Position numbers and translations under genes: made by a program. The notes beneath the pieces are model-generated. The model saw only the letters and a program-made list of their open reading frames with translations, was not told the DNA's origin and did no database searches. 64,000 bases of DNA from an uncultured Prevotellaceae bacterium (GTDB lineage Bacteria; Bacteroidota; Bacteroidia; Bacteroidales; Bacteroidaceae), in NCBI GenBank assembly GCA_900316685.1, contig ONDS01000011.1:1-64000 (forward strand), read 5' to 3'. Each line of letters starts with the position of its first letter. Within the stretch, counting starts at the first letter, position 1. Below are positions 32,801 through 41,319 of this stretch, in pieces.

Positions 32801-34723
32801 TCATCTTCTCCTATATAGATATTCCGCCGTCTGCACCATGGAGAAGGCATAATCCTTCAGAGCATCAAAATGGGGCGATGGTGCTGTGGACTGTAACTGT
32901 CCATCCGCCGTCACCTCGTAATGGAAATACTTCTCCGCCTTGGGGTTGTAGATGAAACAGGCGGTGCTGTCGCGACCCACAATCTGCGTATCGGATGTGT
33001 AGAACACTCGGTTGCGAGGTTGGCGCAACAGGTCCTGGCCGAATCCATCGTAGTCATAACTCATACGGAGCATTCCGAGCACCGTAGGCATGACATCTAC
33101 CTGCATGGCCAATCCATCATAGCGTTGGGCATCGACGCCCGGTCCGAAGATGAGCAGGGGGATATGGTTGAACGACTGTGGCAACTCGGCCTCACTCTGT
33201 CCCACCAGTTTGCCATGGTCGGCAAGGATAATGAACAAGGTATTGTCGTACCAGGGCTGCTGACGCGCCTCGGCGAGGAATTGCCCGATACAATAGTCGG
33301 CATACTCCACAATCTGCGTCTCGGGTTGCGCCGTTTGGGGTTTGAACCATTCCGGAATGATGAACGGGGGATGGTTGCTGATGGTGAGCAGCGTGGCGAA
33401 GAAGGGCGTGCCGCCTTTGGCGCGTTCATTCAAGACGGGCAAGGCATAGTCGAACAAGTATTTGTCGGGCACCCCGAAAGCGTTGGCCCGTTCCTCCTTG
33501 GGATAATCTTCCTGGGCATACACCTCATCATAGCCATTGGTACGCAGGAAGGCATTCATATTGTCGTACTGCGCCTCATGGGTCATGAAGAACAGGTTAT
33601 GGTATCCATATTGGTGAAGCACGGTAGGCAAGCCTTTACGGTGCGGGGTCACAGAGCCTTTCATCAGGTTACGGAACATCAAGGCGGGATAGGAATAGAG
33701 GGTGGCAGTGATACCATGGTTGGTATGTATGCCTGCTGAATAGAAATGGGTGAAGGCAAGGGCGTGGTCATAGAGGCTGTCGAGCGTAGGGGTGAGTCGT
33801 TCTTTCTGCCCGAAGGTCTGCATGAGGTCTGCCGACATCGACTCCATCAGTATCATCACGATGTTGGGGGTCTGCGGTTCACCCTGAGCCACCACCTGAC
33901 GGTCCATCACATGAGCGCTGTCATAGGGTGTGTCGATGCCAAGGTATTGGCGTGCATGGTCGACTGCCTCGTCGTAGGGCATGAGAGTCAACTCACGGTT
34001 TTCCTGACGCAGGTCGTCGAGTGTCGAGGTGAGCAGGTTGAACATCGGGTTGATTCCCAACTGGTTGAGGAAGGGGTCGTTGCAATAATAGGCCTGGCTG
34101 ATCTTGATAGGATTGTAGCCTGTACGGCCTCGGATTCCGAAGAAGCAGAGGAAGAGCAGTGCCAAGGTGATGGCTGTGCCTCCTGCCCATTCTTTTCTAC
34201 TCACCCTCGCCTCGCTGTGCCGCCACATCCGTTGTCCACGCCGCGACAACCAACGCACGCCCCAGACGAACAAACCTGTCAGTACGAAATAAAGCGCGAT
34301 ATAAAACCAATAGGAACTCTCGCCGAAGACCATGCCCGCCGTGGTGCCCGCATAGCCGAACCACCCGAAAATGCTCGAATCGATATTCTTGAAGAAATAG
34401 GCGAAATAGGGGATGTTAGCCGCCGAGGCCATGAATACGAGGGCATATAACACGATGAACCACCATTGCATGAACCTGAAGGGTTTCTTCCATGGGAAGA
34501 GCACCAAGGTGAGCACCAATGGTACGCTCATCACATAACAGGCGATGACATTGTCGAACCACACCCCCTTGACGAAGGCGGTCAATACGCTGGCATCGTT
34601 GGACACACCGACCATGTGGCCCAACTCCAAATATTCGATGACCCTGAAGGATGTCATGACCACCAATGCCAATAGGTGGACAAACAACAGGAATCGTATG
34701 ACAGACCAATATCTTTTCATCAT
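32801..34723 (-). CDS. LtaS/MdoB-like phosphoglycerol transferase (sulfatase fold)
   Basis: A 640 aa protein. An N-terminal membrane part with about five helices (residues 10-190) precedes a periplasmic sulfatase-fold domain from about 270. Key points are NIVMILMESMSADLM (metal-binding Glu), the HTNHGITATLYSYP segment where the nucleophilic Thr is expected, the MTHEAQYDNMNAFL region, NHPPFIIPEW and ILADHGKLVG (metal-binding Asp-His). The family moves glycerol-phosphate from phosphatidylglycerol to teichoic acid or to periplasmic glucans (MdoB/OpgB). Here it may decorate LPS or another surface glycan, in a cluster with CDP-alcohol enzymes; the substrate is unknown. Confidence 0.88.
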   Translation of the reverse strand: MMKRYWSVIRFLLFVHLLALVVMTSFRVIEYLELGHMVGVSNDASVLTAFVKGVWFDNVIACYVMSVPLVLTLVLFPWKKPFRFMQWWFIVLYALVFMASAANIPYFAYFFKNIDSSIFGWFGYAGTTAGMVFGESSYWFYIALYFVLTGLFVWGVRWLSRRGQRMWRHSEARVSRKEWAGGTAITLALLFLCFFGIRGRTGYNPIKISQAYYCNDPFLNQLGINPMFNLLTSTLDDLRQENRELTLMPYDEAVDHARQYLGIDTPYDSAHVMDRQVVAQGEPQTPNIVMILMESMSADLMQTFGQKERLTPTLDSLYDHALAFTHFYSAGIHTNHGITATLYSYPALMFRNLMKGSVTPHRKGLPTVLHQYGYHNLFFMTHEAQYDNMNAFLRTNGYDEVYAQEDYPKEERANAFGVPDKYLFDYALPVLNERAKGGTPFFATLLTISNHPPFIIPEWFKPQTAQPETQIVEYADYCIGQFLAEARQQPWYDNTLFIILADHGKLVGQSEAELPQSFNHIPLLIFGPGVDAQRYDGLAMQVDVMPTVLGMLRMSYDYDGFGQDLLRQPRNRVFYTSDTQIVGRDSTACFIYNPKAEKYFHYEVTADGQLQSTAPSPHFDALKDYAFSMVQTAEYLYRRR

Positions 34724-34748
34724 TAAACTATGGTTTCTCTAAACTCCT

Positions 34749-35840
34749 TCACTCCACGTCCCATCCGGTGATACGTTGTATGAAGGGTATCAGCTGTTCC
34801 GCCATGTGAGCATGCTGGCGCCGCGAGGGATGGCGGTGAGTGCCATAGCCATAGGTACCGTCGGCGGGGTCGAAATCGAAACGGTAGACCTCGCGGTCGC
34901 CACGGCTGTGCGCATCGTCGATGGCGGCTTGTTGGGCCGCCTTCACATCGGCCAGACGCTGACCGCTGATCATGGTGCCCGTAAGCAACACTATCTTGGC
35001 ATGTGGATAATGGCCGCGTAGGGTACGCACGAAGCGTTTAAAGGCATCCGCCAACTTCGAATTGATATACCGCGGATTAGTGGTGTCGTTGGTGCCCAGG
35101 TTCACACACACCACATCGGGCTGATAACGGTTGAAGTCCCACCGCTCGCCCGTGGTGCCGAACTGGGTATAGGGATAGAGGGCGGGCATGACCACACGGT
35201 CGCCGCCCACATTGCCGTTGTTGTTGCGGTAGATTCCTATGCCCGAACGAGCCACCACCATATATTGGGCACCCAAGGCCTGGGCGGTGAGGGCGCCATA
35301 GGTGAGCGTGATATTCTGTTGGCTGTACGAGAATTTCTTCTCGCTGCCATTGCCCTCAATGCCATAGCCGCAGGTGATGGAATTGCCGATGAACTCCATG
35401 CGTCGCTTGGGTAACGAGGGTTTCTTGCCCAGGGTGCGGTCGGCATCGAGATAAAGACCATAGAACACGGGCTTGCGCAACAGTCCCTCCTGACAATAGG
35501 TGATGGTCAGACGGTGCTGGTCGTCGTCCAGTCCTTCGGCAATGAGCACCAGCGAGTCTCCCCCTTGAGCCGACTCCACCTTAAAGGGTTCCTCGTCATC
35601 AAGATTGATGACATAGAAGCCGCTGCCAGGGTTGGTCTTCATCCTTACGCTCGTGCCTTCGAACGTGCAATGTATCTGTACGCCGGGATAGGTCCACTTG
35701 GCGGTGCCCGTATGTTCGGAAACGCTCACACGTCCTACATAGACGATACGCTTGTCGTGCGCACGTACATAATTATATTCGCGGGCCTCGACAGGGAGCA
35801 AGGCCAGCAAAGCAATAAGAATAAGAAGTGTTTTTTTCAT
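34749..35840 (-). CDS. CE2-family acetyl esterase (SGNH hydrolase with N-terminal jelly roll)
   Basis: A 363 aa secreted protein: signal peptide (KKTLLILIALLALLPVEA), an N-terminal beta-sandwich (about 22-130, IVYVGRVSVSEHTGTAKWTY) and an SGNH domain with MEFIGNSITCGYG (the Ser nucleophile in GNSIT), CVNLGTNDTT, and GTHRHPSRRQHAHMA with the catalytic His. This two-domain build is that of carbohydrate esterase family 2, which deacetylates xylan and other glycans, often at the 6-OH of sugars. Located next to an MBOAT/SGNH O-acetylation pair, it might trim acetyl groups on the same glycan or simply attack plant polysaccharide. Confidence 0.85.
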   Translation of the reverse strand: MKKTLLILIALLALLPVEAREYNYVRAHDKRIVYVGRVSVSEHTGTAKWTYPGVQIHCTFEGTSVRMKTNPGSGFYVINLDDEEPFKVESAQGGDSLVLIAEGLDDDQHRLTITYCQEGLLRKPVFYGLYLDADRTLGKKPSLPKRRMEFIGNSITCGYGIEGNGSEKKFSYSQQNITLTYGALTAQALGAQYMVVARSGIGIYRNNNGNVGGDRVVMPALYPYTQFGTTGERWDFNRYQPDVVCVNLGTNDTTNPRYINSKLADAFKRFVRTLRGHYPHAKIVLLTGTMISGQRLADVKAAQQAAIDDAHSRGDREVYRFDFDPADGTYGYGTHRHPSRRQHAHMAEQLIPFIQRITGWDVE

Positions 35841-35984
35841 TTTTATTTTAGGAGTTCGGGAGTTCAGACATTAGTCTTTGTGGGGACTTTTTCGTTATTA
35901 CGTTATATCGTTATTACGACATTTCATATTTCATATCCCTCTCCTCTTACTTACTCCCTCCCTTTGGGAGGGCCGGGATGGGTA
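35841..35984. repeat. Repeat-rich spacer
   Basis: Holds GGAGTTCGGGAGTTCAGACA (see miaB), GTTATTACGTTATATCGTTA repeats, and the palindrome CTCCCTCCCTTTGGGAGGG (about 35954-35972), an inverted copy of the one at 4104-4136. It may terminate transcription between the MBOAT and CE2 genes. Confidence 0.65.
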
Positions 35985-37451
35985 TCAGAACTGCGCATAG
36001 ATAAACGGTTGCACATTGTCCTGACGGAAATTGATGACCAACTGCATCACTATGATGAAGATGGCCAACTTGACCAACCAGGGGGAGCGCACGAACCAGT
36101 CGCCCAACCGATCGGAATGTTTCTTGCGCAAGCCATGCAAGGCAAAGCCCAAGACCAGGAAGAGGGTCCACATGAAACGGGTACTCACAAATGGTGGGAG
36201 GTAGTCCCAACTAAAGTCAACAGCGATATGGTTGAGCAGGGTGACCGCCGTTTCGACGCTCGGCGAGCGGAAGAACACCCATGCCACCGCCACGAACACG
36301 AAGGTGATGAACCATGCCACCAACTTCACGTACCATGTGTTGGGTATCTTGTCGAGCCAACCCTTGCACGCCTTGTGGATAATCAGACCCAGACCATGCA
36401 TGGCACCCCAGATGACGAACATCCATGAGGCACCGTGCCACAAGCCCGAGAGCAGCATGGTGATGAAACTATTGAGATAGGTGCGCAACTTACCCTTGCG
36501 GTTGCCTCCCAAGGGGATATACACATAATCGCGGAACCATGTGGACAGGGCGATGTGCCATCTGCGCCAAAACTCCGTAAGGTTCAGCGACTGATAAGGG
36601 AAATTGAAGTTTTCGCGCAACTGGAATCCCATGACGGCGGCGATACCTATACTCATGTCGCTATAACCGGAAAAATCGAGATAGATCTGCAGGGTATATC
36701 CCAGCACGCCCATGGCACCCTCGAAGCCCGAGAAGCCCGTAGGGTCTTCGAATATCCAGTTGTTGTATTGGGCGATGTAGTCGGCCACCAACGCCTTCTT
36801 AAGCAGACCCACGATGATGAGCCACAAACCGGCATAGATGAGCCCTTCATCCAAGGGCTTGCGGTCCTTCACCTGCGGCAACAGCACCTCGGCACGTGTG
36901 ATAGGTCCCGCCATGAGCAATGGGAAGAACGTGAGGTAGAAAGCGTATTCCAACAGGTTGACATCAAGGGTGAACTTACCCTTGTACACGTCGACGGTAT
37001 AGCTCACAGCTTGCAGGCTATAGAACGAGATGCCCACGGGCAGAAGGATGGACAGCGGCGAGAAGTTCGACGCCGTCATCTCATTGAAAATCTCGATGAA
37101 GAAATTGGTGTACTTGAAATAGAGCAACGGCAAGAGCTCCAAAGCCACGGTCAACCACATCAGTGCCTTGCGTCCTCCTCCCTCACTCCGTTTCATCCTA
37201 TCGGTGAGCCACCATGAGAGCAGGGTGGTGATAGGCAGCAGCAACATCAGCCAGCCATTCGACTTATAGGCGAAGAAGAGGCTGAACACCACCACATAAG
37301 CCAACATGGCGGTATGGCGCCTACGGTTGATGAAGATGAATATGGCGAAAAAGACGATGAAGAGCACCATGAAAGGCATGGTCACGATAGACCAGTCCTT
37401 ATCGGGGGTGGTAAAGAATTGCAATAGCGATTGGAAAAGCTGTTGTATCAT
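35985..37451 (-). CDS. MBOAT-family O-acyltransferase (AlgI/DltB-like)
   Basis: A 488 aa polytopic protein with about ten hydrophobic segments. Typical blocks are PVGISFYSLQAVSYTVDVYK, the VFDPTGFSGFEG-like loop FEDPTGFSGFEGAMGVLGYT, NFPYQSLNLTEFWRRWHIAL, STWFRDYVYIPLGGNRKG and the active-site SGLWHGASWMFVIWGAMHG with its His. Such enzymes pass acetyl groups across the inner membrane to periplasmic glycans. The SGNH-type gene directly upstream (22 bp gap) is the usual partner that finishes the transfer. Target is probably the surface glycan built in this region; that is inference from position. Confidence 0.93.
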   Translation of the reverse strand: MIQQLFQSLLQFFTTPDKDWSIVTMPFMVLFIVFFAIFIFINRRRHTAMLAYVVVFSLFFAYKSNGWLMLLLPITTLLSWWLTDRMKRSEGGGRKALMWLTVALELLPLLYFKYTNFFIEIFNEMTASNFSPLSILLPVGISFYSLQAVSYTVDVYKGKFTLDVNLLEYAFYLTFFPLLMAGPITRAEVLLPQVKDRKPLDEGLIYAGLWLIIVGLLKKALVADYIAQYNNWIFEDPTGFSGFEGAMGVLGYTLQIYLDFSGYSDMSIGIAAVMGFQLRENFNFPYQSLNLTEFWRRWHIALSTWFRDYVYIPLGGNRKGKLRTYLNSFITMLLSGLWHGASWMFVIWGAMHGLGLIIHKACKGWLDKIPNTWYVKLVAWFITFVFVAVAWVFFRSPSVETAVTLLNHIAVDFSWDYLPPFVSTRFMWTLFLVLGFALHGLRKKHSDRLGDWFVRSPWLVKLAIFIIVMQLVINFRQDNVQPFIYAQF

Positions 37452-37473
37452 GATGTTCGTGTGTGCTTGGGGG

Positions 37474-38328
37474 TTATTTGCCTGGATCGTTGGGCTGAAG
37501 CATGGTCACATGACTCCACTTCACTTTCTGCGTGGGTTTCTCCATGACGATGGGATGGGCTGTCTGGTCGCTCTCCAGCCATTCGGCCACGAGGTCGAAC
37601 CAATGGGCGGCGGCCTCGAAAGTGGGATGGGCCTTGTCTTTGCCACGGGCCAGTGTCAGGTGCGTGCTGTCGAAGTAGCGCTCTTTGCCCACATGTTTGA
37701 CGATGAGCGCATTGATGCCCGTATCATCTTTCCAGTTGGGCGGGCTGATCCAGACAAAAGGTATGTCGCCCATCTTCCTGACGATGGTGGCGATGAATTT
37801 GTCGCGACGGTCGAGGTCGCGCACGAAAAGTTCGTTGCTGCACAGGCAACAGATGATGAAGGTGGGTTGCACCTCGCGGATGTAATAGTCGAGGGTGTTG
37901 GTGGTAGCCCATTTCTCCGACGTCGAGCTGTACCACAATACCGTACGCTGCTCATGACCGTTATGGGCGGCATAGTCGCACAGACGGCGCGACAGTCCTT
38001 CCAGCATACTGTCGCCGAAGAAGAGGAACCGTTGCTTGCCGGTATCCTTGACCTTAGGATGCTGTGCCGCCTGGGTTGTGGACAAATCGGCAACAGACGC
38101 CGTCTGTCCCGACCCATCTGAGGATGCCGTTGATGCCGGTGCGTCGACAGACACACCATCCCCTTGGACCGTTACCGTCGTCGAGGTGGTATCGGTGCCA
38201 ATCTTGAAATTCACCTTACGCAATTCATTGTTGGCGATGGCCCAGTCCATGGGACTGATGGCATAGATGGCCAAGACCACCAATACATCCACCAATAGCA
38301 ACAGGATCTTCAGTTGGGTGCGCATCAA
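37474..38328 (-). CDS. SGNH-family protein, partner of the MBOAT acyltransferase
   Basis: A 284 aa protein with an N-terminal membrane anchor (LKILLLLVDVLVVLAIYAI), a Ser/Thr-rich linker (about 40-90, TTSTTVTVQGDGVSVDAPAS) and a periplasmic SGNH-like domain: FLFFGDSMLEGLSRRL (Ser nucleophile), the CCLCSNELF block, and HLTLARGKDKAHPTFEAAAH near the end with possible catalytic Asp/His. Such anchored esterase-like proteins work with MBOAT partners in O-acetylation (as in AlgJ/PatB-like systems). The MBOAT gene follows after 22 bp and the zinc-ribbon gene ends 9 bp upstream, so all three are in one operon with cysS. Confidence 0.8.
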   Translation of the reverse strand: MMRTQLKILLLLVDVLVVLAIYAISPMDWAIANNELRKVNFKIGTDTTSTTVTVQGDGVSVDAPASTASSDGSGQTASVADLSTTQAAQHPKVKDTGKQRFLFFGDSMLEGLSRRLCDYAAHNGHEQRTVLWYSSTSEKWATTNTLDYYIREVQPTFIICCLCSNELFVRDLDRRDKFIATIVRKMGDIPFVWISPPNWKDDTGINALIVKHVGKERYFDSTHLTLARGKDKAHPTFEAAAHWFDLVAEWLESDQTAHPIVMEKPTQKVKWSHVTMLQPNDPGK

Positions 38329-38337
38329 TAACGTCTT

Positions 38338-39363
38338 TTAGTCTTTCTTGTCCTTTTTGTCTTTCTTAGTGGTAACAGGCGCTATCTGTGGAGCGATCTT
38401 GATTTCAGTGGGTACGGTGGGTTGTTTCACCACGTCCACTTTGGGCTTGATTTGCTCGGTCACCTTCACACGAGGCTCCTCACGCTCCACGGGCTCTTCT
38501 TCGTCTTTTTTCTTCTCGGTCTGCTGTTTGGGCTTGGGCAGGGCCTCGGCCTCCTCGATGGTCAGGCCGGCCAGCTTCGTTCCGTCTTGGTTATAGCGAG
38601 CCATACGACCGCCCGACTCCACGGTGTACTCACCGTTGTCGAACACCACCTTGCCACGGTCTATCACAGCCAAGGCCTTGTTGGCCGTACTCAGCTGGTA
38701 GAGGCCGCACTCGGTGTTGCCGGTATTGCGCGAGGCCACAATCATGATATACGACTCATCAGGACTGATATTGGCCGAGAGGATGCCGCTACCCTCGTAG
38801 TCGACGATGGCGGCAGCGTTGAGGTCGGTCAGGATCATCTCCTTGGAGTCGCGTGTGAGGGCGTCGAACTCATACATGTGGCCGTCCTGCAGATAATACA
38901 TACAATGGCGCGAGCGTTCGGGGAACTTGGCGATGACATAGCCGGTCTGCGACACCTCGTTGGCCATGCTGTCGATAATGTCCTTCGTGCCATGGTCGAC
39001 CATCGATGCCAATCGCAACTGCTGGCGGTTCTGCATCTGCACGGCGATGAACAGCCCGAGCACGATGAGTGCCAGCACGGCGATGACCAGCCCCTTGGCG
39101 ATGTTGGCCTTGGAATATTTACGGGTCACTTCCTCCGGCAAACGGATCTTATGCCTGTGCTGCGCGCCCTGTGCGGGGGCTGTGGTGGCCTGCGCGGGAG
39201 AGGCTACGGCAGGCTCTTCGGCGGGACGATGCGTCGCACGTGATTGTGCCGCCACGCTCTCGGCAGGGGGGAACCCTGTCTTCTTCTTACAATACGGGCA
39301 CACGGCGGCATGAGAGTAGATCATCCTTCCGCATCGGGGACATTCGCTTATTTTGCGCGTCAT
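38338..39363 (-). CDS. Zinc-ribbon single-pass membrane protein of unknown function
   Basis: A 341 aa protein. It begins with a zinc ribbon, ECPRCGRMIYSHAAVCPYCK (two CxxC pairs, residues 8-27), then a Pro/Ala-rich linker, one transmembrane helix (KGLVIAVLALIVLGLFIAVQ, about 87-106), and a C-terminal domain of about 150 residues with short strand-like segments (VIAKFPERSRHCMYYLQDGH, ISPDESYIMIVASRN) that suggest part of a propeller. The end is a charged Lys/Glu/Pro tail (KKDKKDKKD). The ribbon should face the cytoplasm. No family is recognised. It sits 17 bp after cysS and 9 bp before the SGNH gene; the link to them may only be positional. Confidence 0.75.
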   Translation of the reverse strand: MTRKISECPRCGRMIYSHAAVCPYCKKKTGFPPAESVAAQSRATHRPAEEPAVASPAQATTAPAQGAQHRHKIRLPEEVTRKYSKANIAKGLVIAVLALIVLGLFIAVQMQNRQQLRLASMVDHGTKDIIDSMANEVSQTGYVIAKFPERSRHCMYYLQDGHMYEFDALTRDSKEMILTDLNAAAIVDYEGSGILSANISPDESYIMIVASRNTGNTECGLYQLSTANKALAVIDRGKVVFDNGEYTVESGGRMARYNQDGTKLAGLTIEEAEALPKPKQQTEKKKDEEEPVEREEPRVKVTEQIKPKVDVVKQPTVPTEIKIAPQIAPVTTKKDKKDKKD

Positions 39364-39380
39364 ATCGTGGATTTTTTAGT

Positions 39381-40892
39381 TCATTTGTTGAGTTTCCAAG
39401 TAACGCCATCCTTGGTATCTTTCACCTCGAAGCCGGCGGCACTCAGGGCATCGCGTATCTGGTCGCTGGTAGCCCAGTCCTTGGCGGCCTTGGCCTTGGC
39501 CCGCAGTTCGAGCACCATGTCGACCACCTTGCCGAAAGCTTCCTCGCGCGCCTCGTTGGAAGAGCCTTGCTCCGGACGCAGACCTAACAGGTCGAAAGCG
39601 AAGAGGTGCATCACCTCTAGCAACTCCTTTTGGTCGGCAGCACTGATTTTCGCCTGATGAGCGGTAACGGTATTCACGAGTCGGCAAGCCTCGAACAGAT
39701 GGCTGATGACGATGGGGGTCTGCAAGTCGTCGTTCATGGCATCATAGCATTTCTGGCGCAGGGTGGCCACCAGTTCATGTGTGGCGGCATCCGACTCCTT
39801 GCTCACCACCATACGCTCGGCATCGGCCAATCCGTTGAGCAGACGTTCCAACCCTTTCTGGCTGGCTTGCAGCGCTTCGTCGGAGAAATCGACGGTGCCC
39901 CTGTAATGGGCGGAAAGGATGAAGAAGCGGATGGTCATGGGCGAGTAGGGTTGGCTCAGGCTCTCATGTGTGCCCTTGAAGAACTGCTCCAGGGTGATGA
40001 AGTTGCCGAGCGACTTGCCCATCTTCTGCCCGTTGATGGTGATCATGTTGTTGTGCATCCAGTAGCGCACCATCGGCTTGCCTTGCGAAGCCACAGCCTG
40101 CGCTATCTCGCACTCATGATGGGGGAACACGAGATCCATGCCGCCCCCGTGGATGTCAAACTCCTGACCGAGGTACTTACGTCCCATAGCGGTGCACTCG
40201 CAGTGCCAACCGGGGAAGCCGTCGCTCCAGGGCGAGGGCCACCGCATGATATGCTCGGGTTGCGCCTTCTTCCATAGGGCGAAGTCCACCTGGTTGTGCT
40301 TCTCCCCCACCCCGTCAAGTTCACGCGAGGCGTTGATCACATCGTCGAGGTTGCGCCCGGAGAGGATACCGTAATGATGGTCCTTGTTGTATTTCTCAAT
40401 GTCGAAATATACGCTTCCGTTGCTTTCATAGGCATAGCCGTTGTCCAGAATCTGCTGCACCAGTTGCTGCTGCTCGATGATATGTCCCGTGGCATGTGGC
40501 TCGATGCTGGGCGGCAACACATTGAGTGCTTTCATGGCCTCATGGTAGCGGTTGGTGTAGTATTGCGCTATCTCCATGGGTTCCAGCTGTTCCAACCGGG
40601 CTTTCTTCTCTATCTTGTCGTCGCCCTCGTCGGCGTCATGCTCCAGATGTCCCACATCGGTGATGTTGCGCACATAGCGCACCTTATATCCGAGGTGCTT
40701 GAGGTAGCGGAACAGGAGGTCGAAGGTGATGGCGGGCCGGGCATGCCCCAGATGGGGGTCGCCATACACGGTCGGTCCGCACACGTACATGCCCACGTTG
40801 GGGGCGTTCAGGGGCACAAAAGGCTCTTTCGTCCTTTTGAGTGTATTGTAAATAATCAGTCGCTGTTGTGTCATCGTCGGTTTCTTGTCCAT
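39381..40892 (-). CDS. cysS: Cysteine-tRNA ligase
   Basis: A 503 aa class I aminoacyl-tRNA synthetase. The zinc/HIGH part reads [20 protein letters not shown], the WHCECTAMG and [10 protein letters not shown] blocks hold further zinc ligands (Cys, His, Cys-type), and the KMSKS loop is [14 protein letters not shown]. The C-terminal DALR-like helical part follows. Start placed at 40890-40892 ([10 protein letters not shown]); the inner Met at 40874 is also possible. A -7 box lies about 20 bp upstream. It leads a minus-strand run of up to eight genes that otherwise serve surface glycans, an arrangement that may only reflect a strong promoter. Confidence 0.95.
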   Translation of the reverse strand: MDKKPTMTQQRLIIYNTLKRTKEPFVPLNAPNVGMYVCGPTVYGDPHLGHARPAITFDLLFRYLKHLGYKVRYVRNITDVGHLEHDADEGDDKIEKKARLEQLEPMEIAQYYTNRYHEAMKALNVLPPSIEPHATGHIIEQQQLVQQILDNGYAYESNGSVYFDIEKYNKDHHYGILSGRNLDDVINASRELDGVGEKHNQVDFALWKKAQPEHIMRWPSPWSDGFPGWHCECTAMGRKYLGQEFDIHGGGMDLVFPHHECEIAQAVASQGKPMVRYWMHNNMITINGQKMGKSLGNFITLEQFFKGTHESLSQPYSPMTIRFFILSAHYRGTVDFSDEALQASQKGLERLLNGLADAERMVVSKESDAATHELVATLRQKCYDAMNDDLQTPIVISHLFEACRLVNTVTAHQAKISAADQKELLEVMHLFAFDLLGLRPEQGSSNEAREEAFGKVVDMVLELRAKAKAAKDWATSDQIRDALSAAGFEVKDTKDGVTWKLNK

Positions 40893-40911
40893 TAAAGATG
40901 CATTTATCGTG

Positions 40912-40919
40912 CAAAGATA
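40912..40919 (-). promoter_or_regulatory. -7 box of cysS
   Basis: Plus-strand CAAAGATA, minus TATCTTTG, an exact TAnnTTTG match about 20 bp before the cysS ATG. Confidence 0.65.
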
Positions 40920-41045
40920 CGGCAAAATCGGCTAATACACAAAATATCAGCCGATTTTTGAATGTTTTATATGGAAAAGCGGGTGATTTGACTGCATTTT
41001 GCGGGCGGGCACTGTGGCACCGCCCCTAACACAAACCAAGACTTT

Positions 41046-41279
41046 GAATAACGTAGGCTGCACCTCGGAAAAGAAAGAAAAACCTTTTTTTCTTTGCTTT
41101 TCGCTCGGTTTGCACTACCTTTGAATAACGTAGGCTGCACCTCGGAAAAGAAAGAAAAACCATTTTTTTCTTTGCTTTTCGCTCGGTTTGCACTACCTTT
41201 GAATAACGTAGGCTTCACCTCGGAAAAGAAAGAAAAACCGTTTTTTTCTTTGCTTTTCGCTCGGTTTGCACTACCTTTG
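41046..41279 (+). repeat. Promoter-bearing palindromic element, three tandem copies
   Basis: Three units of 77-78 bp start at 41046, 41123 and 41201. Each reads GAATAACGTAGG, CACCTCGG, an A-rich/T-rich palindrome (AAAGAAAGAAAAA against TTTTTTTCTTT), CGCTCGGTTTGCA and a -7 box TACCTTTG (41116-41123, 41194-41201, 41272-41279). The units differ mainly at 1-2 bases in the palindrome loop and in GCTG/GCTT. The last -7 box is about 40 bp before the CoA-transferase ATG. The remainder of the gap (40926-41045) shows no gene. Confidence 0.9.
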
Positions 41280-41319
41280 CACCAAATTTTGAAAAACCCA
41301 TCAAATCAATTTTCATTCA

